Below are positions 1 to 11,245 of a stretch of DNA of 64,000 nucleotides, in pieces. The notes under the pieces were generated by a model, which had not been told where the DNA came from, did not search any database, and saw only the letters and a program-made list of their open reading frames with translations. Position 1 is the stretch's first letter. Every line of letters begins with the position of its first letter. The stretch comes from Paramacrobiotus metropolitanus (lineage: Eukaryota > Tardigrada > Eutardigrada > Parachela > Macrobiotidae): the NCBI RefSeq assembly GCF_019649055.1, contig NW_026570325.1, positions 124,001 to 188,000 of the forward strand. Reading direction: 5' to 3'. A program made the translations under genes and the position numbers.

Positions 1-620
1 CGTTCTCTCTGCTCCCTTCCTCTGTCTCCGGATCAGCTCAGAAAGTTTTATTACTTTGCGCAGGTAAAAAGAGAGTTGACTCTGTCCTTCTGCACTATTG
101 TAGAGCGGCAATGGTTCAATCCACTGCCTAGTGCCTACTCTGATAATCTGATTATATTCAACATCTTGAAAATCTTCCGTAATTACCGAAAATTTAGTTA
201 TATACATACATATACTCAACTGGATTACTGATTATTATGAGCATACAGGTGAAAGTCCGTATCTTATAAGAAGTATGTCCTGCATATCATGTAAAGTCCG
301 AACTTCCTAAAATCCTGCCCTCTAAAATCGATTTCAAAACTTTCTAACAGTTTTATTTTGAGCTTAATGTCGAAACTTCAAGGTCGCATATATGACTTAC
401 ATATTATATTACGAACATGAACTTGGATGCAAGCATCAAACCTTATTGTGTCAATATATATCGAAGCTTTTACTGCGTTGCTGGCTACATGTTGTGCAGT
501 TACGGCATTAATAATTCAGAATTATTAAAACAATGTGCAAGATAGAGTGTTTCACAATAATCGCAATGGTGGACTGTTATGTCCCGCGGATATAACTAAG
601 CAATAAAAAGAGATTCTTTC
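1..620. other. No gene seen; AT-rich intergenic start of window
   Basis: No open frame with coding character, no clear repeat and no RNA gene was recognised here. Confidence 0.5.
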
Positions 621-696
621 ACAGTAGTACCATGGCAAAATAAATCTGAGTATTTATTTACGCTAGGTCGTATTTATTTTGCCATGGTAGTACTGT
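621..696. repeat. Near-perfect inverted repeat (hairpin)
   Basis: Two arms of about 25 bases (621-645 and 672-696) are reverse complements with one mismatch; the core is CCATGGCAAAATAAAT. The loop is about 26 bases. It looks like a small foldback element or its remnant. No flanking duplication was recognised. Confidence 0.7.
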
Positions 697-960
697 ACGT
701 AAATGCTTCGTAAAATCGGAGCTATGTAAGTAACAGTTGCATGCAGTAGGCTAATTCAGTGCAATGTGTAAATAGTAGAGTAGTAAAAGTCCTTGCCAAT
801 ATTTTTAGCATACGTTTTCGAAGAACTGATTACTTCTAATTACTTCTTACTTTTTTAGGGCATTTACTTACAAGGTATTTTGTTTTCCAAGTACACTTAC
901 TTGCTAAATTAAAGTGAATTAATAAAAATTAATTAAGTTTGCGTTGCGTTAGCTAGAACT

Positions 961-1025
961 GCGCTAAAACCGATTTGGTTTTAGCGCGCATGACATTTAG
1001 TGCGACAAAACCGATTTTTCGCACT
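961..1025. repeat. Two adjacent short hairpins
   Basis: 961-987 pairs GCGCTAAAACC with GGTTTTAGCGC. 999-1025 pairs AGTGCGA with TCGCACT. Both loops contain AAAACCGATTT or a close variant, so the two hairpins are probably related copies. Confidence 0.6.
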
Positions 1026-1200
1026 GCAAAAATGAATTTACAGAAAATCCATTATTGAACTTTCTGGAAATCCATTTGTTTCGCTGTGCATTCATAAGAT
1101 AAGCAGCTTTTTAACGGGAGTTCAGACGCTGCACTTTGCATGTACAAACAGATTCAGAGGGTATTCGGGTAAATCAGTACTCTCAAACATCTCAGTAATA

Positions 1201-1244
1201 CCGCGATAGTTTACTTTACTTTCCAGTAAAGTAAACTATTGCGG
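1201..1244. repeat. Hairpin with 20-base arms
   Basis: The sequence is an almost perfect palindrome around a 4-base centre (TTCC); the arm core is AGTTTACTTTACT. It sits just upstream of the larger foldback element at 1257-1522. Confidence 0.7.
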
Positions 1245-1256
1245 AATCTGACACCT

Positions 1257-1522
1257 GGAAAGGGCAATACGGCTTCGCTTTCCTGGAACTTTTTTCTGTA
1301 CATAAATATTAGTCTTCCGACCCGCCATGCAAGCCCGCGAAGGCTAATTAGGCCATGCCGGCTTGGAAGAGCCGGCATATGCCAGGGACAATGAAAATAT
1401 CTTTTTTTGCTGATTTTGCGGAGACGCAGTCACGTGTGTTTTTCACAGGACACACATGCGGAAGACTAATATTTACATACAGAAAAAAAATTCCAGGAAA
1501 GCGAAGCCGCATTACGTTTTCC
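1257..1522. mobile_element. Foldback MITE with about 63-base terminal inverted repeats
   Basis: Arms at 1257-1319 and 1459-1522 are imperfect reverse complements sharing GGCTTCGCTTTCCTGGAA and ATATTAGTCTTCCG. The spacer is about 140 bases and contains a further small palindrome (GCCGGC around 1360). No transposase is encoded. The short frames across it are products of the palindrome. The element ends about 45 bases before a TATA box, so it may have shaped the promoter of the next gene. Confidence 0.75.
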
Positions 1523-1567
1523 TGGCCTGGGAGACATCTAACAGGATCTTAGTTGGGGCGGGTCCCC

Positions 1568-1575
1568 TATATAAG
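1568..1575 (+). promoter_or_regulatory. TATA box of the small gene at 1716
   Basis: TATATAAG lies about 140 bases before the ATG at 1716 within CCCCTATATAAGCCAGC. A start of transcription near 1600 would leave a leader of roughly 115 bases. Confidence 0.55.
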
Positions 1576-1715
1576 CCAGCAGCCCTGCTACGCTGCCATC
1601 GTTTCGCTCAAATTTTTGTAACTGATCGCAAGGTTACGGACTTGTTCGACTCTTTTGATTCCTGTAACTCTATTAATTTTATTTGGCCTTTTTTATAACG
1701 TGGTATTCTAAGACA

Positions 1716-2139
1716 ATGCTGACGCAGACTTCAGTACCTATTCTAATTTTCGCTTGCATTACTATTGCAGGTGCAGCGACCATCCACGGGAAAGATATGG
1801 AAGAATTTGTAAACATCACACGCTCCGCTTTGCGAGAAGATATGGCAGCCGCATTGAAGCCGTGGACGGAACAAATAAACGACCATGCAGATCGAAATAA
1901 GGACCAAATCATGTCCGGGTCTTCGGTGAATTCCTGGATATCATGGGCGATATCCAGTGCCGCACTGGTCGTCACTTCAAGTGCGGCTACTTGGCAGATT
2001 ACGCGATGCTATTATGACAGATCGGTGTGCCTGTGCTGCAGACGGGAAGCATCCAGGTAGGTTTTTCTGAACTATTCTTTTTCTTTTTTGATGATACTTC
2101 CTTACTTTCCTTTAATCCTAATATTGTAGTTTGGCTTGA
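1716..2139 (+). CDS. Small predicted secreted or membrane protein, two exons
   Basis: Not recognised as a known family. Exons 1716-2056 and 2130-2139 are joined across a 73-base intron with donor CAG|GTAGGT and a pyrimidine-rich acceptor ending TTGTAG. The predicted protein has 116 residues: an N-terminal hydrophobic stretch (about residues 7-22) like a signal peptide, a charged middle rich in Asp, Glu and Asn, a second hydrophobic segment (about 77-95) that could be a membrane helix, and a short Cys/Arg-rich tail (CLCCRRE). A TATA box stands at 1568 and AATAAA at 2319, so promoter, intron and polyA signal fit one small transcription unit. The ATG at 1716 is preferred because the frame upstream of it has no other ATG. 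Without the splice the frame ends at 2060, only slightly different. Function unknown. Confidence 0.5.
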
Positions 2140-2318
2140 ACTGGTGGCATCCGGCGCCAAAACCTGGAATTCTGTAAAATTTATGTAAATATCCTGGAAA
2201 ATTGTTTTTGTATAAATTATTTATGTGTTACATACAAGATATGCCTCTGACATTCGCGCTTGGTGCAATTTGAATGTAATTAATAATTTGGAATTTTATT
2301 TAATGTTATTATTGGATG

Positions 2319-2324
2319 AATAAA
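2319..2324 (+). terminator. Polyadenylation signal
   Basis: AATAAA about 180 bases after the stop of the small gene at 1716-2139, in AT-rich DNA. Confidence 0.45.
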
Positions 2325-3254
2325 GGTCAAAGTTTTCACTTCAGAAGCTTGTGATCATGTAAATCCTGGTGCTTCATAATTATGTCGTGAATGCACGTTT
2401 AATTAATATAAGTCCCGTGTACGTGAGTTACTGTATGACTGCGCTTTTATCACCACTGACCTGAGCTGCAACTTTTCGGCCTGACGAAATCCACTAATCG
2501 AATAAGATCAGCTCTTCCATTTGCAAGCGGTAAGAAGCGCCACTATACCGCCGCTATCCTCCATCTGACTGCTGTTTTTAAAGGTGATCGCTAACTTCTC
2601 CATCATGCCCGTGACCCGTGACCGGGACTACCATGACGTCCAGACACCAACTAGTACTCCGCCAACGCCTCCATTATAAGGAAGCCTGCCAGATGCGTAG
2701 AAGGGCAGCCTGGTCGATACGTTGCGCAAGGCACGACCAGCAGCATTCGTGGGCGGGCCAAGGCCCTAGGGTTTTCGAAATGATGGCCGAGACGATGCCG
2801 CGGTCCCGCCAGTCAACAATAAAAACGGCGCTGTTAAGACGTGGATCGGGTCAGGGCCGAGGCAAAAAATGTTTGGCTGCGCGAATCTTCGATTTAAAGG
2901 GTGACTCGAGATGACATTTATCTATACACATATGCAAGCGATATATTTACGCACATGCATCAAGTAAATCGCTCGTATTATATAAAGCTGGTTGACCTTA
3001 AAGAATATTTTCTGAGTTTCTCTCAAAGCCTGTTAACAATAATTTTTAGCCACTGGTCGCGCGTTTATGATAAAAGGGATACTGGTTGGAATATTTTCTC
3101 TCCTTCACGTTAAAATAAAGTGCTTGCAGTTTACGCAACGTCGACCAACTGACCATCAAAACCCGTGCGGCAACGAAGTGTGAAGAGACAACGCTATCCT
3201 GGAGTTGGTTAATTCGTTTTTGATGAATCGCCTTTTTGGTGTACTTCGACGCTT
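2325..3254. other. Intergenic; GC-richer patch with broken frames
   Basis: 2600-2900 is richer in G and C than its surroundings and holds overlapping short frames, but none continues or shows a recognised motif. It could be a decayed gene or transposon fragment. Nothing else was recognised. Confidence 0.3.
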
Positions 3255-3518
3255 CGAGATATCACACGTTCCGGCTCCCCTTGCAAATCGGTTACACGTC
3301 GCGGCTCTCACACCGCTAGCACATACACAGTTACACACCAGTTAACAGCACACACACACATAATTATGTGTCACGGTGTGTATGCGTGTGTGTGTGTATT
3401 AAGTGAAGCTGTTTGTACGTTGGCTGGTAAATTAATCTTGATAAGGGATATTTTAATTTAGCCGGGAGCCGAGACGTGTAACCGATTTGCAAGGGGAGCC
3501 GGAACGTGTGATATCTCG
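3255..3518. repeat. Foldback element with 53-base arms and a microsatellite loop
   Basis: Arms 3255-3307 and 3466-3518 are reverse complements (cores ATATCACACGTTCCGG and GGCTCCCCTTGCAAATCGG) with very few differences. The loop holds CA/TG dinucleotide runs at about 3340-3405. A short direct repeat, CGCCTTTTTGGTGTA, lies just outside each arm (about 3229 and 3537). Confidence 0.7.
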
Positions 3519-6500
3519 ATGTTTTGTTTCTGGTATCGCCTTTTTGGTGTATTGTAGGGTGTTTCTCTCACTGATGTCAGTTTCTTTCTCATTGATGTTA
3601 CTCTATTCAGCGTTTCTCCAGCCAGGTCTAAAATCCCATGCTAGATGTCTTCCTAGCCGGATATGGACTACCTGCACTGACTCAAATTAAATCATACTAA
3701 ATTTGTGCTTGGTCACGGTTCACGAATAACGTAGGTTTTTGCTTGCAAGTTGCACGGGAAATTTTAGAAACGTAAATTACATTTAATTCTTACCTAGAAA
3801 AAGGCTTTAAAATGCAGATTGTGCACAGTTACACTAGCAGCTAATGGACAAAAGTTTAGAGAATTATTTAACAATAATTGAATAACATTTTCAAGGAAAA
3901 GTGTTTTACAAAGAAACTTTCCGAATTTTCTCATTCATGTCTTTAATGAAAATCCCTTAGAATAACAAACGACAATCAAGCAACATCAACAGCGACTCAC
4001 CGTACCGGCTGTTTCTACAATATACAGTGAAATAGACGGCGAGATTGACCAGAATGGCGATAAAGTAATGATGAGATGTGATGGTCAGTGTAATGAGTAA
4101 TCCGTCAGTAATCCTCCGTTGGTCGGCGATAAAAAAACTGTCCTTCGTCATCGTCGTTTCTCAGCAGAAACCGACATTAACTAATTAACTACATATCTGC
4201 GCTGCCGTGATGTCTGCTGAGACGAGGGAGACTGGTGAGAAAACATGACGCTGCTGCGCGGCGTACGCCGAGTCGGATCAGCGCAGCACTGCATTAATTT
4301 TTGATGGCTAAAGCCGGTTGTAAACGCCGGTCGTACAAATACGTACAATATTCCGGTATTCTCATGTACAGTGTGTACTGTGTACCTGCAGGCTGCAGAA
4401 TGCTTCACAAATGTAGCAGCTGTGAGCCTGTGCGATGCTTAATACACAGCGTGGCCCAATCTCGTCGATTCACTCGATTGTATAGCGACAGGTTCAGGAA
4501 AAAAATCAATAATATAAATAATTTAAGAGTATCGTGCAAATGCAGTGTTAATATAGTTATCAATACAATAGGGGAAGTAAGGCTTTGTCCCGAATTCGAA
4601 GCGAATCTTTATCTATGAATCTATATTAACTATGTTGTAATTATGCGCCCTACTGAGCCCAACTAATTCTAACTGCAACCTCGAGGAGGTTCATACTTTT
4701 GATTTCTAACAGAATTCTGTAATATTGACCGAAAGTAATCAAGTTTTATCTATACATATAGAATTCCAGATAGAAAGCAAATTATATATTCATTGTTGAA
4801 TTAATTTCAGATAAAGCTCATTATCCAGGATGAAACGGTCGGTCTGTTTAGTGACAACGATAACACCAATACCTAATACACCGATGAATTTGATAGCTTT
4901 GAAACTGAAACTTTTGTTATCGAAAATAGTATAGTACATGAACAGGAGCATAGTACATCAACGGTATGGAACATGAACAGAAAAATAGTATAGTACAAAA
5001 TTTTTGGATATAAATTTTTGATATAAATACTTAGCAACACTTTTTGTTACTTACCTAATCTTTTCCTAAACGAAAATTGTCCTTTTTAGGAACATAATTT
5101 TTTGTTCTAACTGATCCCGTTAATAGAGGTTCAGAGCTCAAAAAATGTAAGAACAACCTTTTTAAAGCATATTGTCTGCACTTTAAAGACGTAATTTAAA
5201 ATATTTTTCAGGTGAAATACTATAAAGCCGATCCAAAACCACCATAACAAACATAAGCTTTTTCTTTTAGTCCAGGTTCTAAATTCCAGACCCAGACTAA
5301 ATTATCATTATAAGGTAAAACACGCTCATAACCCTATGTGCACTTAAGCGGTATGACATTATTCGTATGTAATAAAGCAGCACTATCCATAAAACCGATT
5401 TTCACAATGATTTCAGACTTACTGGTATCTAAATTTTCCCAATCACGAATTTTACAGTTCGCATAAAACCCATTATTTTAAATAAAAAAATTAGCGCTTC
5501 ATAAACCTATTTAACTCATCATTATTTCCTTCATTACTGTATCCTCCTACTACAATTACTCTCGGTTTGCATTTTACGTTTTTTTCTACATTCACGCATG
5601 TATTCACGCATACATTCCTTACGATTAGAATCACCTCCCATTACTTTATTAAGGGTAATAATACTTAAAAATTAACGCAGATCTCTGTGCAGGAAAACTT
5701 ACTAACCCACACTGAAGCTAAAAAAACGTACCAAAGCCAAACAAAACACGGCAACCTGAATCAGCACCGTTCCAAAATCCAAGCCGGCCACCATAAAATA
5801 ACCAATAAGAGAAAAATTATCTTTACTTCATACTTCTTCAAATCTATAATAATTCACACGCAACTTCGGCTTATTTCGGAATTTCTTATATCCCCACTGA
5901 ACTAAAAATCCAGTTAACAAACCAAATAACCCTAACACTTTCTCGAACAACTTTTTAATGGACATCTCAACCTACTTCATATATACGAACCACCTGTTAC
6001 TAAACATCCATAACCATCAGACTGAAAACATCATAGTCTACTCTGCTCCATTAAGCAACCAACTTTCTCGAACTTTCATGAATTTTCCACAATAATCCAT
6101 CACCTTCCACCACCACAACTCATAACACACAATACACTCCACTTCCAGTTACACTTCATTAAACTATGAAGTACGAACAACCAATAAGTCGAATACACTT
6201 ATGTCAGACTACAGTAAAACCCCCCACAACCTTCACTCTATTACAACATTCACCCCTTCGTGATCAGTTTCCTTCAAAGATATCATCTGTTAATATAATC
6301 TACTATCCTATTAAATTGTTTACAGAGCAATTTCTGTTGATATTGTCTTTACTACCCGATACTTGTATCTAATATTGTACTCCTATACAGATAATGTGCT
6401 CCTACATTATGATCCAACCATTATTTCACACCACAATCCCGTTTTTGTGCTTCAACAGACGGATCATCCAATCTCATTTTTAGGTTAATGCTGTTATACT

Positions 6501-6802
6501 TATCTTAAAATCTACCAGTACCCAATACAAAGAAGCAATCTTAATATCAAAAATAACTAATAACGACAGCCAGAAAAGATGCCGAGTTAACAACGCCATC
6601 TACAAATTTCACGCATCGTTACTCGGCCAAAACATTACTCATGTCACACATCACTGTTAGGCCCTACCGCTTCCTTCAATTGGCCTGACCCTTCCGTACT
6701 CTACGGCCGCCAAAATTTACTTTTGTTTACACACGGATATCGAAGACCAAAAACTGAAATTACAGTTTCATATATGCTACGACTGATCCCCGTCGTATAC
6801 CG
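3519..6802. other. Intergenic, AT-rich, with a G-poor strand-skewed stretch
   Basis: No gene was recognised. From about 5,220 to 6,480 the plus strand is visibly poor in G and rich in A and C. The short open frames here look like a result of composition. No tandem repeat accounts for it. Confidence 0.4.
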
Positions 6803-7135
6803 CATATAAGAACCTGTCACGGTTCACTGAACCTGCCGCAAAATGGAATGAAAATAAACATCATATCCAATGCACAGCTGCTCCTTGTGTTGGTTTTATG
6901 GTTTAGGGTTTATTGGGGTCGGTTTGGCTGCTTTTGCATGATTTTACATCGATTTCAGATCAAGAACAAATCGACCAACCATGCCATGCACTCACAATCA
7001 GTATTTCTTTATCCGATATTTTCAAGCAATTTTATTACGAAGTGTCTCGGGGCAACGGTTTTCATTGGAACTCCACTACTTTTAACTGGAATTGTTGCTT
7101 GGAAATGGAAGTTCAGCAGTAAAACGAAATATTGA
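6803..7135 (+). CDS. Possible small TATA-driven gene for a two-helix membrane protein
   Basis: A TATA-like CATATAAG at 6803 is followed 45 bases later by an ATG (6848) opening 95 codons to 7135; the start field includes the promoter. The product has a hydrophobic segment near the N-terminus (about residues 11-32) and another near the C-terminus (about 66-86), ending in a Lys-rich tail. The promoter arrangement resembles the gene at 1716. A second frame over the same bases (6913-7122) is also open, which weakens the case. No family recognised. Confidence 0.22.
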   Translation, partial: HIRTCHGSLNLPQNGMKINIISNAQLLLVLVLWFRVYWGRFGCFCMILHRFQIKNKSTNHAMHSQSVFLYPIFSSNFITKCLGATVFIGTPLLLTGIVAWKWKFSSKTKY

Positions 7136-7860
7136 GAAAATCCTAGTTACGTAATTTATCGTATAAGATGTGTTTTTTTTTTACCTTTCCTGGAATGTGA
7201 ATGGCCCCTTGGGGGCCGGGGGTTTCTTCGAAACAAACTTTCTTCAGTTTCTAAAGCTAAATAATTACTTCAACTTAATTATTCCAACTTCTAAAGCTAA
7301 ATAATAATGATTAAAAAGTAGTATTCAACTGGAATTACTCGCATTACGATTATTTTAAAACAACAGTGATCAGTGATGCGCATTCACCTATGCGCAGGTG
7401 TTTCTCGTTCAGTATTAACGCAGTTTGATACAGAGCAAATTAAATTTGTACGAATACTGCAAAAGATCAGCTCAGCTGCACCTAATTTATTCAAAAATTA
7501 GGTGCAGGATTTGCATAAAGATTATTCCAACAGCTCGTACAAGCAGATCATAAATTATTTAGCAAGTCTAATACGTAATGAATTCATAATTTCTCAATTG
7601 TGCAGTCAGGTGTTGGTTACTCGATTCGGGCTCGACATCAGAGAAGGTGCACGACACCGGCAGTGCCCGCCGCCCGCAAACATATTGTTATGGCATACAA
7701 TGCAATATTAATTGCATCGTAATAACACGCACTGTGTACATTGTAGTCGTTGGCTGAACATAATGCATGTCTGCTTTCAGTGCTTTATTAAGCTTCGTTA
7801 GGATGACGCGTCCACTGCCTGACTGACATCACGCTGGTCCAGTTCCACAGAACAATTTTT
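7136..7860. other. Intergenic, nothing recognised
   Basis: AT-rich sequence with a short duplicated phrase (TTCTAAAGCTAAATAAT, near 7248 and 7290). No gene was recognised. Confidence 0.4.
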
Positions 7861-7869
7861 ATAAATTGT

Positions 7870-8020
7870 AGCACACCAAATTTAATTTAAACCGATCTTA
7901 AACAAAGGGTTGTTTTTCGTAAACTGTTTTGACAAACGTTTTACAAACTATGGCACACCAAACTAATTTAAACCGATCCTAAACAAGGGTTCGTTTTTTG
8001 CAAGTTGGTATGACAAATTG
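7870..8020. repeat. Tandem duplication of about 80 bases
   Basis: Two adjacent diverged copies, each beginning GCACACCAAA and containing TTTAAACCGATC(C/T)TAAACAA, followed by a TTTGACAAA- or ATGACAAA-like block. They differ by several substitutions and short indels. Confidence 0.6.
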
Positions 8021-8299
8021 GGTGAAGTTTGAAAATTCTTCAGAAACCAAATTTCGAATTTCCTATGTTTTCTCAACGGAAAATTGCTGTTCAGTCAGCC
8101 AAACAGATTCTTGTGTACCAAATTTTCCATTTTAATAAATTTTTGCATAATTTCTTTAACACCATAGTTAACGAGCACGGCCAATTTTTTTAGTAGTCAG
8201 TAAAATTGTATAGCGAAGGCTAAATGGCTTACGGTTCGAAAGGTGGTGCACGAGAAACAAACCATTAAGCAAGCGGCGGTTTTGTGCAGCCACTCGCGT

Positions 8300-8825
8300 T
8301 ATAGGGAAGTGGCCCGGTACATGGTACCAAATTAGTGTACGAGTACATGCCCGTAAACTTTCACTTTTGCGTACTCCCAAACACATTTTTGTTTCCGTTT
8401 ATGACATTCTGTAGCCAGGCGATTTGTTTATACCAGACCTCCATTATTCTTTTCAAATTTTAAAATGAATTTTAAAAGTTTTCAAATTTATTTTAAAATT
8501 TGAAAAAAATGCTAGAACAGTGGACTGGTGTAAAAACGGTCTTTGGGCTTATGTGCATTTACTTGCAAAATCTAGAAGAAATCAGTCCATAATGAGACTT
8601 GGGTACACCTGAATGCATTTAAAAATTTTTTTAATTTTCTAACAGCCATAGCTCCCGAACCGGGCATTGCGCGCATTAACGGTTTTCACGCCCGTGTATA
8701 TAAACCATTTGCTACAGAATGGCATAAAAAAAGATGAAGATGGGCTTGGGGGTGCGCGAAAGTAAAGGATTTCGTGTATGTATACGATTTTGGTATCATT
8801 CACCGGCCCCTTCCCTTAACCCTGT
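8300..8825. mobile_element. Large diverged inverted repeat
   Basis: About 120 bases near 8303-8420 are a diverged reverse complement of about 8711-8825: shared blocks include CTACAGAATG, a GGG(A/T)GTACGC-like block, TTTGGTA and CCGG(G/C)C(A/C)CTTCCCT. The roughly 290 bases between the arms are AT-rich and non-coding. This fits an old foldback element. Confidence 0.5.
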
Positions 8826-9390
8826 CACTGTGTACTGCATGTATAGTACTCATTTTTGTCTGAAATTTGTCTGTATTCGTTTATGTTTGGGCATCGGGAA
8901 CGCTCTTTTGACCTTTGCAGATCAAATATAAAGCATACCTCGGTAGTAAGCTTCTCATTTTGAAATAAATGAAATTTGTCTGCATCTGCATAATGAAAAG
9001 TGCCTTGGTGAGCATTATTATTAATTTGGAAATTTACAACATAGACAAGTAAAGGGCGCATTCATTAATTAATGCGATTTGAAGCAATGCATCGTTTATC
9101 GCCTCATCGAAGGTTGTGCACGGCGCACGGTTGTCATAACGATGGATGTATTGTATTGAAACCGGCAACTTGCGGTATAGCGACTTCAACTGGCCAAAAG
9201 CGGGCGAAAGAGTTTTTCAAACAGCGAACATCTAAGCAAATACAACGGGGAAACGCGATTTGTGTAATGGGTACGATCCCCGATCAGGATAGCATAGAGG
9301 AAGTGTTTCTTTTGTAAATGCTGTTTGTTCTGGTGCATCGTTTGTGCCTAGTTTGTACTCGTACCATGATACTTATTAAAGGTTTATAAA
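8826..9390. other. Intergenic; dispersed repeat fragment near 9340
   Basis: The phrase CCTAGTTTGTACTCGT and its neighbourhood (about 9,335-9,385) recur with changes near 22,510, beside another copy of the MITE that follows here. No gene was recognised. Confidence 0.35.
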
Positions 9391-9581
9391 AGGGAAAACC
9401 TAGGCATCTTCCACCGTTCCCCTGTACTGCTGCCGTCACCCGTCTGGAGTGTTACGTTACGGTAATACATATGGTTAAATCTGGCGCGGTACGTAAGCGC
9501 CATGTTCAGCCACAACGTCAAACCCCAGTCGGGTGACGACAGCAGTACACGGGAACGGTGGAAGATGCCGGTTTCGCCCCC
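9391..9581. mobile_element. Palindromic MITE, copy 1 of a three-copy family
   Basis: The outer arms begin GGCATCTTCCACCGTTCCC and close as the reverse complement near 9,560-9,581. Inside lie CTGCTGCCGTCACCCG and its inverse, and AACACGCCATG-like blocks around GGCGCGGTAC. The same architecture occurs at 13,088-13,280 and 22,099-22,294. No coding capacity. Confidence 0.75.
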
Positions 9582-10137
9582 TATATGTCGTATTTTTTTT
9601 TACTTGCGTAGTCGTTATATAGTAAACTCGGTTTACAATGAAAACGCACGAAATTCCCATTAAAAGTCCATTGTGCAACTAAAATTCGATGTCTTTGCGC
9701 ATTATTTATATCTAGGCCGTGTCCGTTCATTTTGTCCACCATATGTATGTTTCGGCCAACCAAAATGATGGGTGGCCAAAATTAGCTTTTTTAGTTTTCT
9801 TAGGTTTCTTAGGTTGACACATTCATTGAAGTAGGGGTTTTTTGTGTTTCACCTAATATCTTCAAACATGCGATAAGATAGATCTGGTATAAAAATATAA
9901 GGAAAAACTCGACGACAAAGCGGTGGTCAAATACTGTGTTGTCGACTCAAGTTGGCACTATTTTTTTCACTGCGGCAAATCCATGCTATACAGCACCGTG
10001 CACTGTGCAGGCGTGCACTGAACTGCTTGAACAATATCACACAATCCACCCGGGCGGTTGAAAGCGAATTCCGTCAAAAAACGACTGAACGTATTGTTTT
10101 TCATAATTTAAAATTGTAGGTGAACGAGTACAGTATG
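9582..10137. other. Intergenic, nothing recognised
   Basis: Short frames only; no motif, repeat or RNA gene was recognised. Confidence 0.35.
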
Positions 10138-10206
10138 TTATACGAGTACAGTATGTTCACTTTAATTAATTATTTATATTTAAGTGAACATACTGTACTC
10201 GTATAA
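10138..10206. repeat. Perfect-looking hairpin with about 25-base arms
   Basis: TTATACGAGTACAGTATGTT with its extension (10139-10163) pairs with 10182-10206. Just upstream, GAGTACAGTATGTTA is duplicated in tandem (from about 10125). The spacer is pure A/T apart from the ends. Confidence 0.7.
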
Positions 10207-11245
10207 AAGTAAGTACTAGTACATGAGCGCTACTTGCTATGTTAAGTTATGTTAAGTAATACCGAGGCATTACGTAACACTAGCTTATAGTATAATGTTA
10301 AGTAAAAGTAAAAATTAATAATGTTAAGTAAAATGTTAAGTAAAAGTTAGGGACTACAGTGATAAGAGGCACAATGCTCAGACCTAGTACAAACACAAAT
10401 TTTAATGTAAAACCGTACAATTACTTAAAACACAATAGACTTAAGAAAAGGTTAGATGCTGATTTGAGCGCAAGTCGTTGCCCTTTGTTAGACACACTAA
10501 TTAAAGTTTATTAATGATGCTTTTAACCATTTTACCATAAGTGTACTCATTAAATTTTCAATCAATTTAATCTTCAAGTGCTACTTAGTATTAACATGCC
10601 TTGTACAGACATAATGTACGGCTTTAATGTAGTTAATGGGTAAATACGAGTACAAGTAAGTAAGTACTAGTAGTACTTGTTACTTATTTTCTCTTATTAC
10701 TGACTGGATGTGGATACGCCGATTAATGAGATCGGTGTAGCTTTTACCTGTTAATGCTAAAACGAAAATCATGGCCTTCCATGTTTTATAGAAAATTAGT
10801 CTTGACTGGAAATGTGTGGTGACCTTACATCATGAGAGCTCTCGTCTTCTAGTAGCGAAAACATACGTGCATGAATAAACAAAAACAAATAAATAAAGAA
10901 TAATTCCTTTCTTAGGAAAAGTATAAAGTAAATGTGTTCATTTCTATTTCTACTCTTCAGGAAAATTTGTGCGCATACTATTATGTGAATGCAGTTTTTA
11001 TGAATAGTAATTATCGTTACTATAGCGTGAAAAAGCTATAGTGGCAATTTTTATTTAGTAAAATGATAATCTTAAATAAATAAATCATAACACTGTAATT
11101 AATAATAATAATTCATAATAAGTTATTAGTTAATAACTTTTAATAAAATGATTGATAATGTTAATGATATTAAGTAATTATATTCAATTTAAATTTTAAT
11201 ATGTAATTATATTCAACGATATGTAATTGTATACGCTGGTGACTG
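10207..11245. other. AT-rich intergenic with GTTAAGTAA repeats
   Basis: 10,240-10,350 repeats (AT)GTTAAGTAA-like words many times. 11,080-11,215 is nearly pure A/T. No gene was recognised. Confidence 0.4.
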
